64,000 bases of DNA from Solea solea (GCF_958295425.1 NC_081149.1:7569654-7633653); one strand, 5' to 3'. Positions 51,295 through 58,110 are shown, numbered from the stretch's first letter. The notes: a model not told the origin generated them from the letters alone. Numbers and translations: made by a program.

Positions 51295-54200
51295 TTGAGA
51301 TGCTGTGAGTGTGTTGAGCCAATTTTCTGTGACGGCAGACAAAGTTTTTCTGACCCTGAGTCTTAAGTAAGAGTCTGGCAACATCACACCTGTGTCACTA
51401 AGTGAGAATCTCACTCTCAAATCTCATGAGACCTGGCTTGCCCGCAGGAAAGGTGACAAAGGTGGAAACACGAGTGGCCATTTTGTGGACCATTGCAGTT
51501 GCAACCTTTTGGTTACTTAGTGGCCACTGGAAATGATAAAATACTAGAATTGACCCCTAATTCCGAAATCAGTGCCTGAAATATCACACCGTGTTATAAA
51601 GTTGTAATGAAATTAACTTTTGTAAAAGGTGAGAACAATCTGTATGCAGATCTGTTAACAGCAAAAGGATTTTTCCCATTTCAGTCATGGGCGATAAACT
51701 CGAAACATCTAAATCTGAGAACTTTGTGAAGTTATCAAGCACTTTGGACAATCGCGTACCGTACTGTAGTGTATTATCCTCGCAGCAGCACTCGTGTTAT
51801 CACTGGAACAGCCTTACTTATCTAACAGCTCTATTGCTCTAAAGTGCTCTATGAAGTGGCAGGAGGTGAATCACTTAAAGATTTACTGAGTGAGTGCCTT
51901 TTCTGAAAACTTGTCAGTTCCCACCATTGTTTGCTGGACGAGCCACATTTTACTGGGTTATTGTGTTTTCTATGAGAAAAAGGACTGGAGCTGTCTCACC
52001 GTTTGCGTCCTTGGCCATCAGATTCTTTGCCTTCATAACGGAGACTCTCAAAGAAAAGCTGGCTCTCTGTGGGAAGAGGGAATCACACCACGTCATGCAA
52101 GGTCATAACTTTCAAAGCAAGTGTCATGAGAATGATTAAACAAATGCAGAAATCTATAGTATTTCCATGTTGATCTCACAGCGTTGAGAGTAACGGGGCA
52201 GAACTCAACCAAACTTAATGTACAAGCTGAAGGCAGCAGGAATGGGAATTATTGTCATTAAAGGCAGTCGCTCAAAAGGCCACACAGAGCTCTTAAGACA
52301 TATTTGAAAAGACACCGGCAGAACTCTCCAAGGGCATTAATGTACTGCAATCATGGCTCCTCAGACCAGGCTGTCACCTCTTTTTTTCACCACTGCAGTG
52401 TTCAAAACATCAACACATGAAATCCCACTGAACACTACAACTGCAGAGGGACTCATGTAACAGGTTTTAAATCACAGCTAACAGTACATATATATGTATA
52501 TATATATATATACATATATATGTATATATATATATATATATATATAATGATGTATTTTTATGTGACATATCATGACATGATTTGTTGGTTTCCATTCCCG
52601 TCTCTAAGTGCGTTGAAGTCCATCGAAAAGCCAGTTTCCCGTACTTCATCGTAAACTCACAGTCACGCAGCGTTGCGCAACAAAAAGAACAGGGCTTACA
52701 CCACACTGGGTTTAAATGAGCTGCTTTAAATGTTCTGAGAAAGAAAATCCCTCCGAATATTGCATCAAAAAGAAAAACCTTTGGGATAACTGCTCACTGT
52801 ACTGTAAATCTCAGGGGATCTGACAGTATAATAATAATATCCTGCTTCTTCATTTGACTATATGTGATTTAAACCACACAGTCAAATGTTCTCTCCAGTT
52901 TAAGGCCATTTTCTTCATCTTTAAAGGCCTCTAGTATACTTCCGCACACATGCCGTGCACACCCAAGTGCGGACCGTGGTATACTCGTGCGCCAGGGTCC
53001 TGTAGTATCAGACTTCACCATTGGGTGGCGGTAAAAGTCTGGACGCATTCCTACCAAAGAAGAAGAGAATGATGCTACGGCTCCCTCTGCTTCAAGCGGC
53101 TCGTTGGGCGGGGGACTCGGGATGTCAGGCGGTTCAAGGGTCGCCAGTTTGAGGCTCGGATGACTAGCCTTGGCGACTACTTCTCCTGTTGTCGAAAGTT
53201 TTTTTTCTGCTTGGTGGGCGGGGCTTAATACGCCACCTACTGGTGGGGCGGAAGTATACCAGGGCCTTAACAGCTAACGACATCACTACCAGTTCCAACT
53301 AGACATCCAACCGATGTCAATGGAACGCATCATGAATACACATTTAAAATGAGTCTATGTGTAGTGCTTCCACACCGACTTTTACCTGCGAGCAACTGAT
53401 AAACGTGATTAGTCAAACTACTTCTTGTCCCTACCCTGCAGAATAAACTCAAATACACCAGTTCCAATATAACTGTTGGGTTCTATGCCCAAGAAGAAAA
53501 AAGTAGTAAACTGTGTGGGATGATACTTCCTGTGATGCACAACATATGCACTTGTTTTTACAACGCAAGAAGTTAAATCTGTAGGTTAAAACTTCAACCT
53601 TGAATATGACATGTGCGGTACAGTCTCATCGATACCAAAAAATGGAAATTTCCTGGAGGAATCTGACACAGGAGAGCTGCAGATTGCCATGGCAACAGCA
53701 GAGGTGAACATGTGCAGTTAGGACAACCTGTGAGTCCTGTTAAAAAAAAGACACTCACCTTGGATTCTTGGACTTTTTGGAGAATGATGTCATGTTCCTC
53801 CTCGCCCATATCAAACACCTTTGGGAGGAATGACCAGACAGAGAAAGCTGCTTATGCACAACCATGGAAACTCTCAGCTTTCAGATCATGAAAGTGTTCT
53901 TCCTCAACCTGATCGCCTTTTTTTTTTTTCCCCTTTGGTTCTTTAGTTTAGCTCCTGACCGGCTGGAAACAAACATCTTGAAATAAACAGAAGATTAACT
54001 CCGGACAAGAGGCCGAGGTCCTTCAGCCGAGAACGAATGTATCATCACAGCAGAATATCAACACTCTGTGTGACTCGGCTTTGATGTTTAATCAGGTTTG
54101 AGGCGAGAACATCTGCTCTGATTTTCACAGCCTCACGACCGACAAACACTCTCCGCGTGAGGCGAAAATCAGCGACGCTGAGCTCAGGGGGACTGTTTTC

Positions 54201-55829
54201 TTTTGACGTAAACATACATAGATACAGTAGATATGGACGGATATACCTTGGGCAAGTATGTGAAGAGCTCTTCGTCACTTTTCACGTGCTCCGTTGAAGG
54301 CACGCCGACCCTGTTGACCACTGTGTACACAGCTTCCTCATAAAGCAGGTCCAGCTGCATGAAAACACACGCGCGCCACTTAATAACAGCCCTTCAAATG
54401 TGAGCGCTCATGTTCCGTCAATTTCATGTGCTCTGCTCTGCTGCACATCAAAAGCAAAGGATTAGACAAAACACAACAAAAACAACAACAGCAGCAACAG
54501 AAACATAACCGTGTTCTGCGACTGTGGCTTTAAACATTTAATCCCCGTTAAGGACGCGATGGAAAATGGAAAAGTTGAGCGGACACACCTCTGTCCTGCT
54601 GATTCTGTCGGAGATGAAGGCCTGGTCCACGTGTTCCTGGGGCGGCGGCACAGTGCAGGCTCCACTTTCACACTGTGAGGTTACACAAAACACAGTTTCA
54701 CCAAAAAACACCAGCGGGAGGTTGACTTTGTTTTATTTATCGTTCTTTTTATATTCCTTATTATTTGTATAGCGACCGCGTCATTTTTCATTTTAATCCA
54801 ATGTTTGTCTTTACTGACATCTGCTTTAAGAAGTAACAGAACCAATTACTATTACAGTTCCTTTTTGTTTCAGTGTTTCACAGAAACCACACGATGACTT
54901 TTGAACACAATTGTTGACTTACACATCATTTTATACTTTCCCTCACTTTTTAGTTTATCGACACCGACCAAAAAAAAACAAATCTTTAACACATCCCAAA
55001 ATTGGTAGTCATAGCTTACGCCTGTATTTACCCATATATGCATGGTAAATACAGCCAATGCTTCCTCATATGTCTTTATCAAAATTAATATCAATAAAAT
55101 CTACTGAAAACCGCACGGATTAGAAGAAAACTATTAAGTAAAACCAAATATCTAGACCTTAAATTACAATAATTTTGAATGCAAACATTAATGCACGTGT
55201 ATCTCTGCATCGTAATTATCAAAGTTTAAAGTTCCGTTTCTGATAACTTAGCACCTATTTCTCCATCTGAAATGATCTGATTTACTGGCCAGCACATATG
55301 CATCAGTTGGCCAATAAAAAACATGGAACATAGTCAAGAAAACTCAACATGTGGTGTGACCGTTCCTTATGTTTTGATGCAGAACACTTTGCTCTTATGT
55401 TCCTTTTTTTTTTTTTTTTCCTTTGGCAAATGAAGTCGTCAAAACTCAGAGTAAACACGTTTGCTGAAGCGCCGTCGCCTTGTTAGCGGTGGCGGCAGCA
55501 GCAGGAGGAGCTGAACATAGATGCTGACAGCAGCTTGTCACAGCTGAGCTTCCAGTCTTCTAGAGCACCCAACTCAACCCCGGCCCTTCTGTCCAAAGAC
55601 GTCACGCTGGCCGCGGTGGTGAGCTGCTGGAGCTGCACTCACTGCATGTTCATCGACAGTGCAACGCACAGAAATGTAGGGGACTTGGGGCAGGGGTTGG
55701 TGGTGGTGTTGGTGGTGGTGGGCGGGTGTGTGGTTAGTTACCTCGGCGTCCGCGGCCCGCAGCATGTTCTCCTGCTTCTGGAGGACAGCGTTCATGCGCT
55801 CAAAGAACTCCACGCTCTCCTCGGAAATC
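32635..55829 (-). CDS. baiap3: BAI1-associated protein 3 (Munc13-family C2/MUN protein), 32 exons found, N-terminus missing
   Basis: Spliced gene read from high to low coordinates; the 32 exons are listed separately. They sum to 3,382 bp and keep one frame for 1,126 residues plus TGA. Domains, numbered from the first complete codon found: N-terminal segment 1-113; C2 domain about 114-318 with acidic ligands D133, D139, D223, D225 and D272/D273 and a basic lysine/arginine-rich loop near 155-178; helical MUN/MHD region about 350-930; second C2 about 955-1092 with D984, D990, D1048, D1050 and D1056; C-terminal helix ending in acidic residues. The basic C2 loop, the segment ARCIQVTEV and the tail EAQEFVRRLKEIEK match BAIAP3 rather than its closest paralogue UNC13D. 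Known role of the family: Ca2+-dependent SNARE and phospholipid interaction, and BAIAP3 specifically in dense-core vesicle fate. Mammalian BAIAP3 is near 1,190 residues, so roughly 40-60 N-terminal residues are unaccounted for. No frameshift or premature stop was seen. Confidence 0.95.
32954..33147 (-). CDS. baiap3: baiap3 exon 31, second C2 loop 3
   Basis: Acceptor TTTTCCAG, donor GCA|GTAAAC. Encodes CLTFTVMDYDWLSTNDFAGE with D1048, D1050 and D1056 of the third Ca2+ loop, and ends AILHLSR. Confidence 0.97.
33237..33360 (-). CDS. baiap3: baiap3 exon 30, second C2
   Basis: Acceptor TCCCTCAG, donor CTT|GTGAGT. Encodes LSDPFVIVELCPHHLFPMAK (D990) and the C2 core TLHPVFDELF. The intron before it is only 68 bp. 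Confidence 0.97.
33429..33549 (-). CDS. baiap3: baiap3 exon 29, start of second C2
   Basis: Acceptor TGTTGCAG, donor ACG|GTGAGT. Encodes ISVKCYYDAPEQRLTVEILH and loop 1 LDANG (D984). The glycine codon is split with exon 30, the same arrangement as between exons 5 and 6 in the first C2. Confidence 0.96.
33610..34500. repeat. Repeat-derived DNA in the intron between exons 28 and 29
   Basis: Two parts: 33,620-33,760 is a TTTTAGTTTTAGTTTAG-like T-rich dispersed repeat; 33,930-34,490 has weak inverted ends (CCCTTTAACACCTAAGCC and GGACTCAGGGGCTAAAATG). Families not assigned. Confidence 0.4.
34524..34607 (-). CDS. baiap3: baiap3 exon 28
   Basis: Acceptor GCTTTAG, donor CAA|GTGCGT, phase 0, 28 codons ending LIEQYYLEKISHQ. 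Links the MUN region to the second C2 domain. Confidence 0.94.
34707..34778 (-). CDS. baiap3: baiap3 exon 27, MHD2
   Basis: Acceptor TTTTTTAG, donor AAG|GTAGGT, phase 0, 24 codons: TVLQFFHANGQRLSLEDM. The QFFHANG block is typical of the family. Confidence 0.94.
34979..34996 (+). repeat. Interstitial telomere-like (TTAGGG)3
   Basis: GGTTAGGGTTAGGGTTAG within an intron. Confidence 0.9.
35256..35472 (+). repeat. (GGAT)n minisatellite-like tracts
   Basis: Imperfect GGATGGAT arrays at 35,256-35,292 and 35,401-35,472, with shorter relatives at 34,898-34,918 and 35,036-35,062, all in the intron between exons 26 and 27. Confidence 0.85.
35953..36061 (-). CDS. baiap3: baiap3 exon 26, MHD2
   Basis: Acceptor CCTCGCAG, donor GAG|GTCAGT. 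Encodes LQSMWELLLRMILDTVVEN and FYNRFQYTVE, the second Munc13-homology helix block. Confidence 0.95.
36459..36785. mobile_element. hAT-type miniature element with 8-bp target duplication
   Basis: Element 36,467-36,777, ends CAGGGCTCTCAAACTCAAA and the complement of GGTTTGAGACCTCTC, flanked by ATCTAAGT and ATCTAAGG. Its middle (from AGCTGGGCGATATGATC, about 36,545) looks like a second repeat nested inside. Lies in the intron between exons 25 and 26. Confidence 0.8.
37225..37304 (-). CDS. baiap3: baiap3 exon 25, MHD2 start
   Basis: Acceptor TTTCCCAG, donor GAG|GTAATT. Encodes PLMKYLQDTMLILTENLVKE. Reading through the donor gives a stop at once, which supports splicing here. Confidence 0.94.
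37392..37460 (-). CDS. baiap3: baiap3 exon 24
   Basis: Acceptor TGTGCAG, donor GAC|GTAAGG, phase 0, 23 codons, MMPELRRYIQHISLSPDS. Separated from exon 25 by only 87 bp. Confidence 0.93.
37822..37900. repeat. Dispersed miniature-element fragment
   Basis: AAAGGTCCAGTGTGTAATAA and ACATCTAGTGGTGAATCTGC are ends of a common fish repeat; a shorter relative (GACATCTAGTGGTTGAAAT) is near 26,509. Confidence 0.5.
38130..38345. repeat. Dispersed fish repeat
   Basis: Contains AAGATGGACTTACGTTTTCC, CCACCAGGGGGCAACTGTGG and AACTCGGAAAATGGAGCTAC; shares a core with 29,340-29,450. Confidence 0.5.
38425..38590. repeat. GTCTCGG-rich dispersed repeat
   Basis: Repeated GGTCTCGGTCTCGTCTCGG words with GATGTAGTACTCGAGA at the edge, a familiar fish repeat. 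Ends in a short C run and (CA)n. Confidence 0.5.
38841..39056 (-). CDS. baiap3: baiap3 exon 23 (largest, 216 bp)
   Basis: Acceptor TGCCGCCAG, donor AAG|GTGAGC, phase 0, 72 codons. Encodes LCVALNNTEHVRVFLGHLP, a divergent acidic/glycine stretch, then helix REAKRLIALLTDK. The LNNxEHVR motif is a core Munc13 signature. Confidence 0.96.
39269..39364 (-). CDS. baiap3: baiap3 exon 22
   Basis: Acceptor CTCCTAG, donor CAG|GTAACG, phase 0, 32 codons, including YSEMITRKIERNQLG. The intron on its high-coordinate side carries a Tc1-like remnant and a LINE tail. Confidence 0.94.
39431..39885 (-). mobile_element. Tc1/mariner-like transposon remnant, internally deleted
   Basis: Ends CTATATGGACAAGAGTGTCC and, inverted, a CACTATATGGAAAAAAGTAC end. 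On the minus strand the rotted transposase reads SRPTSVPDLINAL at its C-terminus and LGPLSQTKDNLNTSAY upstream. The DNA-binding and most DDE parts are gone; the unit is 455 bp against well over 1 kb for intact elements. Same strand as baiap3, in the intron between exons 21 and 22. Confidence 0.85.
39955..40360 (+). mobile_element. LINE ORF2 C-terminal fragment with typical 3' tail
   Basis: Reads IKFKSLMLAYKGLHGSAPTY, LLKAHVTPRRLRSS, and SIFKKLFQEHLLSS, and ends GTCGCTGTGGATAAAAGCGT then GTGCTAAATG, a tail shared by many fish elements. It lies 70 bp from the Tc1 remnant and antisense to baiap3. Confidence 0.8.
40731..40871 (-). CDS. baiap3: baiap3 exon 21, MHD1 part
   Basis: Acceptor GTGAACAG, donor GAC|GTGAGT, phase 0, 47 codons. 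Contains CFSQVREIWLQMAWPD and FIFVTRLTD, conserved MUN helices. Confidence 0.95.
41431..41448 (+). repeat. G18 homopolymer
   Basis: Eighteen G after a T run, in the intron between exons 20 and 21. Confidence 0.95.
41722..41845 (-). CDS. baiap3: baiap3 exon 20, MHD1 part
   Basis: Acceptor GCCGACAG, donor AAG|GTGAGC. Encodes LALTGFHNWFKSSIHKWLQI, matching the family's GFHxWF block. The short intron before it happens to be open in this frame, so read-through would add residues rather than a stop. Confidence 0.94.
41942..42093 (-). CDS. baiap3: baiap3 exon 19, MHD1 part
   Basis: Acceptor CCCCCAG. Encodes VADDVNGAMERVCGTLEQE and YELFMSLKILKGFREFLP. The donor AA|GTTGGT is weaker than the others, but only this site restores frame with exon 20 across an intron of 96 bp. 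Confidence 0.93.
42176..42227 (-). CDS. baiap3: baiap3 exon 18 (52 bp)
   Basis: Acceptor GCCCACAG, donor CAG|GTAGGT. Encodes DFLSISYRQLEKQ. It is short, but both splice signals are strong and its phases fit exons 17 and 19 exactly. Confidence 0.92.
42228..43351. other. baiap3: Intron between exons 17 and 18
   Basis: No recognisable repeat or RNA gene. Short open frames on the plus strand have no family resemblance. Confidence 0.4.
43352..43449 (-). CDS. baiap3: baiap3 exon 17
   Basis: Acceptor TCTTGCAG, donor CAG|GTGAAC, 32 codons plus a split serine. Encodes ADVQRAQRIYNKLFYS, an amphipathic helix segment. Confidence 0.93.
43538..43594 (-). CDS. baiap3: baiap3 exon 16 (57 bp)
   Basis: Acceptor TCAACAG, donor GGG|GTAAGT, phase 0, 19 codons. 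Encodes TAEWYESLIARYKLEVG; the EWY motif is shared across the Munc13 family. Confidence 0.92.
44150..44240 (-). CDS. baiap3: baiap3 exon 15
   Basis: Acceptor GCACCAG followed by a GGGG run, donor AAG|GTAACA. Encodes GIGYMQNMRAFKTVCP. The upstream phase fixes which G of the run begins the exon. Confidence 0.93.
44241..45553. other. baiap3: Intron between exons 14 and 15
   Basis: 1.3 kb. Nothing recognised apart from a short A run near 45,330. Confidence 0.4.
45554..45678 (-). CDS. baiap3: baiap3 exon 14
   Basis: Acceptor TGTCCAG, donor GAG|GTAAAG. Encodes YTEHCLCLMKNMRQVFP and ITRYELMLR, helices of the MUN region. The arginine codon is split with exon 15. Confidence 0.94.
45850..45967 (-). 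CDS. baiap3: baiap3 exon 13
   Basis: Acceptor GTTGTAG, donor CTG|GTAGGT. Encodes WQCYSGHHRTQRVCYSLLLR and an acidic PP-T-R-GDL end. Begins with one base completing an isoleucine codon from exon 12. Confidence 0.92.
46077..46180 (-). CDS. baiap3: baiap3 exon 12, start of MUN region
   Basis: Acceptor ACTCCAG, donor TAT|GTGAGT. Encodes PYNWNGQ and HHAVQTDLSPLQQAII. An alternative acceptor two bases downstream would break the frame with exon 11, so this start was chosen. Confidence 0.92.
46586..46710. repeat. Dispersed repeat fragment; sister of 60,320-60,600
   Basis: CAGGGTTCCCACAACTCGG, ACTTTCCAGGACCATTTCCC and GGGAGGGCAACTTGTAA are shared with the 60.3-kb copy. Confidence 0.65.
47115..47207 (-). 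CDS. baiap3: baiap3 exon 11
   Basis: Acceptor AAATCAG, donor AAG|GTGAGT, phase 0, 31 codons, including KKLLSQIVEYEHAHVK. Linker from the C2 domain into the helical region. Confidence 0.9.
47306..47413 (-). CDS. baiap3: baiap3 exon 10, last strands of first C2
   Basis: Acceptor GCTGCAG, donor CAG|GTACTG, phase 0, 36 codons. Contains YDTWFKLEPR and GECHLMLKLF, the usual W-x-x-L closing strands of a C2 domain. Confidence 0.95.
47565..47670 (-). CDS. baiap3: baiap3 exon 9, end of C2 loop 3
   Basis: Acceptor TTCTCAG, donor AAC|GTGAGT. Encodes YFKQIAKSVRANG, a serine/glutamate spacer, then ADDFLGCINISLN with the last acidic ligand pair (D272/D273). The YFKQIA block is a BAIAP3 hallmark. Confidence 0.96.
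47671..48729. other. baiap3: Intron between exons 8 and 9
   Basis: Unique-looking AT-rich sequence with a (TGAA)n run at 48,607-48,627; no element recognised. Confidence 0.4.
48730..48807 (-). CDS. baiap3: baiap3 exon 8, C2 loop 3
   Basis: Acceptor TCCTCAG, donor CAG|GTAGAG. Encodes DHDDDVSVAEACKKLNEV, the third Ca2+-binding loop (D223, D225) followed by the long helix-containing insert typical of BAIAP3. Confidence 0.95.
49059..49120 (+). repeat. (ATT)n imperfect microsatellite
   Basis: ATT units with ATC and GTT variants. Confidence 0.85.
49385..49570 (-). repeat. Inverted, decayed copy of the 22.4-kb repeat family
   Basis: Reads GTAAGCACTGTTGCCTTGCA, GAATTTGCATGTTCTTCC and TTTCTCCGGGTTCTC, the complement of the words in the 22,378-22,752 copy. 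Located in the intron between exons 7 and 8. Confidence 0.7.
49601..49645 (-). CDS. baiap3: baiap3 exon 7 (45 bp)
   Basis: Small exon, acceptor TTTACAG, donor ATG|GTAAGA. Encodes the C2 strand ending LLHLDIW; the tryptophan codon is split with exon 8. Length is a multiple of three, so skipping would keep frame but remove a core strand. Confidence 0.93.
49846..50059 (-). CDS. baiap3: baiap3 exon 6, first C2 domain with basic loop
   Basis: Acceptor CTGCCAG, donor TGTT|GTGAGT. Begins YSDPYCMLGILVG (D139 of loop 1), runs through a lysine/arginine-rich insert with a KFSFRKRR core, then ARCIQVTEV and TLNPVWDEHF. The basic insert separates BAIAP3 from UNC13D and could bind acidic lipid. Contributes 70 complete codons plus two split ones. 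Confidence 0.96.
50811..50841 (+). repeat. C16 tract followed by (AC)n
   Basis: Sixteen C then about seven AC units in the intron between exons 5 and 6. Confidence 0.9.
51235..51291 (+). repeat. (AT)28 microsatellite
   Basis: About 28 uninterrupted AT units in the intron between exons 5 and 6. Confidence 0.95.
52000..52066 (-). CDS. baiap3: baiap3 exon 5, start of first C2 domain
   Basis: Acceptor CCCACAG, donor ACG|GTGAGA. Encodes LRVSVMKAKNLMAKDANG, the first C2 strands plus Ca2+-binding loop 1 (D133). It ends one base into a glycine codon completed by exon 6. It is an island between two introns of about 1.7-1.9 kb. Confidence 0.93.
52487..52546 (+). repeat. (TA)n microsatellite
   Basis: TA run interrupted by TG and CA pairs, in the intron between exons 4 and 5. 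Confidence 0.9.
52921..53270. mobile_element. Miniature inverted-repeat element, TTAA at both edges
   Basis: Ends AGGCCTCTAGTATACTTCCGC and the complement of GCGGAAGTATACCAGGGCC, bordered by TTAA on each side, a possible target duplication. No transposase. Family relatives form the split unit at 12,640-13,180. Lies in the intron between exons 4 and 5. Confidence 0.8.
53759..53818 (-). CDS. baiap3: baiap3 exon 4
   Basis: Acceptor CCCAAAG, donor AAG|GTGAGT, phase 0, 20 codons. Encodes VFDMGEEEHDIILQKV, equivalent to the EEH-containing helix that precedes the C2 domain in this family. Confidence 0.9.
54247..54354 (-). CDS. baiap3: baiap3 exon 3
   Basis: Acceptor CATGCAG, donor AAG|GTATAT, phase 0, 36 codons. 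Encodes LDLLYEEAVYTVVNRVGV, matching the LYEEALYT block found just before the first C2 domain in BAIAP3 and UNC13D. Confidence 0.93.
54589..54672 (-). CDS. baiap3: baiap3 exon 2
   Basis: Acceptor CTCACAG, donor GAG|GTGTGT, phase 0 at both ends, 28 codons including PQEHVDQAFISDRI. The sequence is poorly conserved; assignment rests on splice signals, frame and position between two well-matched exons. Confidence 0.75.
55390..55460. other. T-rich stretch near exon 1-2 intron middle
   Basis: T run of about 17 at 55,405-55,421. Otherwise nothing recognised in this intron apart from a GGTGGTGGTG run near 55,700. Confidence 0.4.
55742..55829 (-). CDS. baiap3: baiap3 exon 1 of those found (N-terminal segment)
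   Basis: Acceptor TTGGCAG, donor GAG|GTAACT. The first base completes a codon begun in an unseen upstream exon. Encodes VEFFERMNAVLQ, which resembles the mammalian BAIAP3 N-terminus (a VEFF motif followed by basic residues). Contributes 29 complete codons and ends in phase 0. Confidence 0.85.
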
Positions 55830-55911
55830 CTGCCAAGAAGAGGGAGCTGATTGACAAGTCAGCTCTAAAAATAGAGATGGAAACACTTGGGAAAAAAGAT
55901 GTGACTTTACA

Positions 55912-55938
55912 AGGAAGAAAGAAAGAAAGAAAGAAAGA
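55912..55938 (+). repeat. (GAAA)n microsatellite
   Basis: Six GAAA-type units about 85 bp upstream of the first identified baiap3 exon. Confidence 0.9.
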
Positions 55939-56169
55939 CTGAGGCGACAAGCGTGTTGTACTAATCAGTGTGGCATCAGAATATTTCTGGAGAGGAAGCG
56001 AAAACACTGTGGGTTTCAAAGACGTTAGGACTGCGTCCTGTTTACAGACACCACGGAGGAGCATCTGTCACTGATGGAAGCGAATTCCCTGCCATGCCAG
56101 GGAAATTAAAATGAGTCAGTATTACATAACAGTGTGGAAACTTTTAAGGTTACAATCAAATGTTAAAAG

Positions 56170-56398
56170 AAGACATTTTCACATGATAGTGACATATAAC
56201 CTTGTCTGAACGTCGTTTTATGCTCCATTGTAGTCAAGTAATGTTTTGGTTTCTTTCTTCTTGTATTACTCTGTACTCTGTTTTATTCGTGTTATAATTG
56301 GGTTTTGTTCAAATTGTACATTTTGTCATGTAAAGCACATTAATAAGTTGCCTTTGTGTATGAAATGTGTCATATAAATAAAGCTGCCTTGCCTAATG
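56170..56398 (+). mobile_element. LINE 3' end fragment (L2-like tail)
   Basis: TAAAGCACATTAATAAGTTG then TGTCATATAAATAAAGCTGC and CTTGCC, the same 3' tail type as at 26,100-26,165. Confidence 0.6.
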
Positions 56399-57318
56399 TT
56401 TCATGTTGTAACATGATCAGGTGACCTTGCATAGGAGGACTCTCTTTTCACTCCAGAGGTGAACTTTTTTTTACAATAAACCGGCATCACCATGGATATC
56501 CCAATCTTTGTAATCCAATTTAAATCTGAGTTTTACGTAGCCAAAAGCAAGTTATCACATAAAATGTTCAGTTATTATACACAAGTTTGTAGTTCATAAT
56601 AACATGAACATAGCTAACTTTTCTTTACTTACATGACATTAGGAAAAAACCCAAACTAATTATCGTGTCATTTCGACTAAAAGAAGAGGTTTAAAATACT
56701 TGTTATTTGTTGGATTAACACAGCCAGATAATGCAGTTGGGAGTTCAGTAACTGCTGTATTTCCACGGCAAAACAATAGGTCAGTCGCTGTCGTGTATTT
56801 ATTTAAAGTCAGACAAAGGGAGCCGAGCGAGAGCCTTAGTCTCCCTCATCACCAAGCCTGGGCTTTAGTTTCGTGCATTGCAGGCGTGAACAGTGTCATC
56901 CTGAAGCCGGGTTCCTAGTTTACAGCCGCTTCAACTTCTGCTCTGGAAGTTTCTTCCACAATCATTTTCTCCTGTAGCGCCCCCAGGAGTAAGGTGGATA
57001 GGTCAACGGGAAACCGACTAATACTAACAAGCTGAAATGGGGGCACATCTCCACCGAGCCTCGCGGAGACGGACACACTTCATTCAATAAATCGATTCCC
57101 TGCGAGTGTTTGTGTACTGGGACAAGGACAGTAATCCAATTAAATGGCTTAGCGTGACTTAACTGTGCATGGCAACGTACTGAGTGATCCATTTTTATTT
57201 TTCTGGCACACACTTCAGTAAACATGATCTGTTTCCTGCTCACGATGGGCTACTGGACTCCTGCAGGCAATTGACTTTTTTTTATTATCTGTCAATCACG
57301 TTCCTATCTGATGCCCCT

Positions 57319-58110
57319 CCCCCCCCCCCCCCCCACACACACACACACATTAACGTTATCATGTCTGCCCTGTGCATGCAGCAAGTTAATCTACTATGAT
57401 GAGCGGGGCTGTGTGCAAAATGCAAATGATGTTTTCCGTTTCCTCCAGGTGCAAGTGAATTCCCGGACTCCCGCCAGCCACAGTTGTCATGGTGATGCAG
57501 ACACATTTGGGGAGGGAAAAGCTGGGCTCAACACCTTGGGAATCCCCCCCTACAATTACCACCGCCACCGCCAGTGCCGCCACTTTCATCCCCCCCCCCC
57601 CCCCCGCCGTGGCCTGTATAGAAATCGCCAGGGCAGACTGCAACGCCGACTTGAGCGGTGGCACAACCATCGTGATCAGCTCCGTCGTGCCATCTGCCTA
57701 CAAATCCTCACCTCGCTCCACTATCCCCACCCTCCCAGCTCCAGCTTCAGCCTCCTTCCTCATGTCTTCATGCCCTCCCCACTACATTATGCAGAAGAGT
57801 CGTCCACAGGGGCCCCCGTCACACTCCTTTATTAGCGTCATCGCATCACAGCGGGCGTGTGGCAGCCCATGCCAGCACCCACTGACTCTCACCATGGCGG
57901 GGGGGTGGAGCGGATGGCAAACCCCTGAGGCATTGATGAAGACTAATGGCAGCCATGCTGGGAGAGATGGTCAGGTTTGCACTGGCGTCAAAACCGTAGC
58001 ACGTGAAGAGGTGGATGCATTTAATTAAAAGCCACTTGCTGGAACCTTTAATTAGTCCGTGATTCATGGTACAATGTAATCATTAAAAAGGAGAATAGAG
58101 TGCAAATGAA
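57319..58110. other. C-tract-bounded GC-rich stretch and candidate conserved DNA
   Basis: C runs at 57,319-57,334 and about 57,590-57,605. Two overlapping plus-strand open frames of 174 and 179 codons (57,311-57,835; 57,489-58,028) are proline- and histidine-rich and match nothing I know. From 57,840 the DNA becomes complex, with TTTAATTAAAAGC and CCTTTAATTAGTCC homeodomain-like words. No splice-supported exon found. Confidence 0.35.

Noticed and set aside
32635..55829. UNC13D (Munc13-4) as identity of the gene
   Set aside because: The basic C2 insert, YFKQIAKS block and C-terminal EAQEFV helix fit BAIAP3; UNC13D lacks the basic insert and has a different tail.
57311..58028. Two overlapping open frames of 174 and 179 codons
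   Set aside because: Proline/histidine runs come from C tracts, and two overlapping frames of equal length are typical of biased sequence. No recognisable domain.
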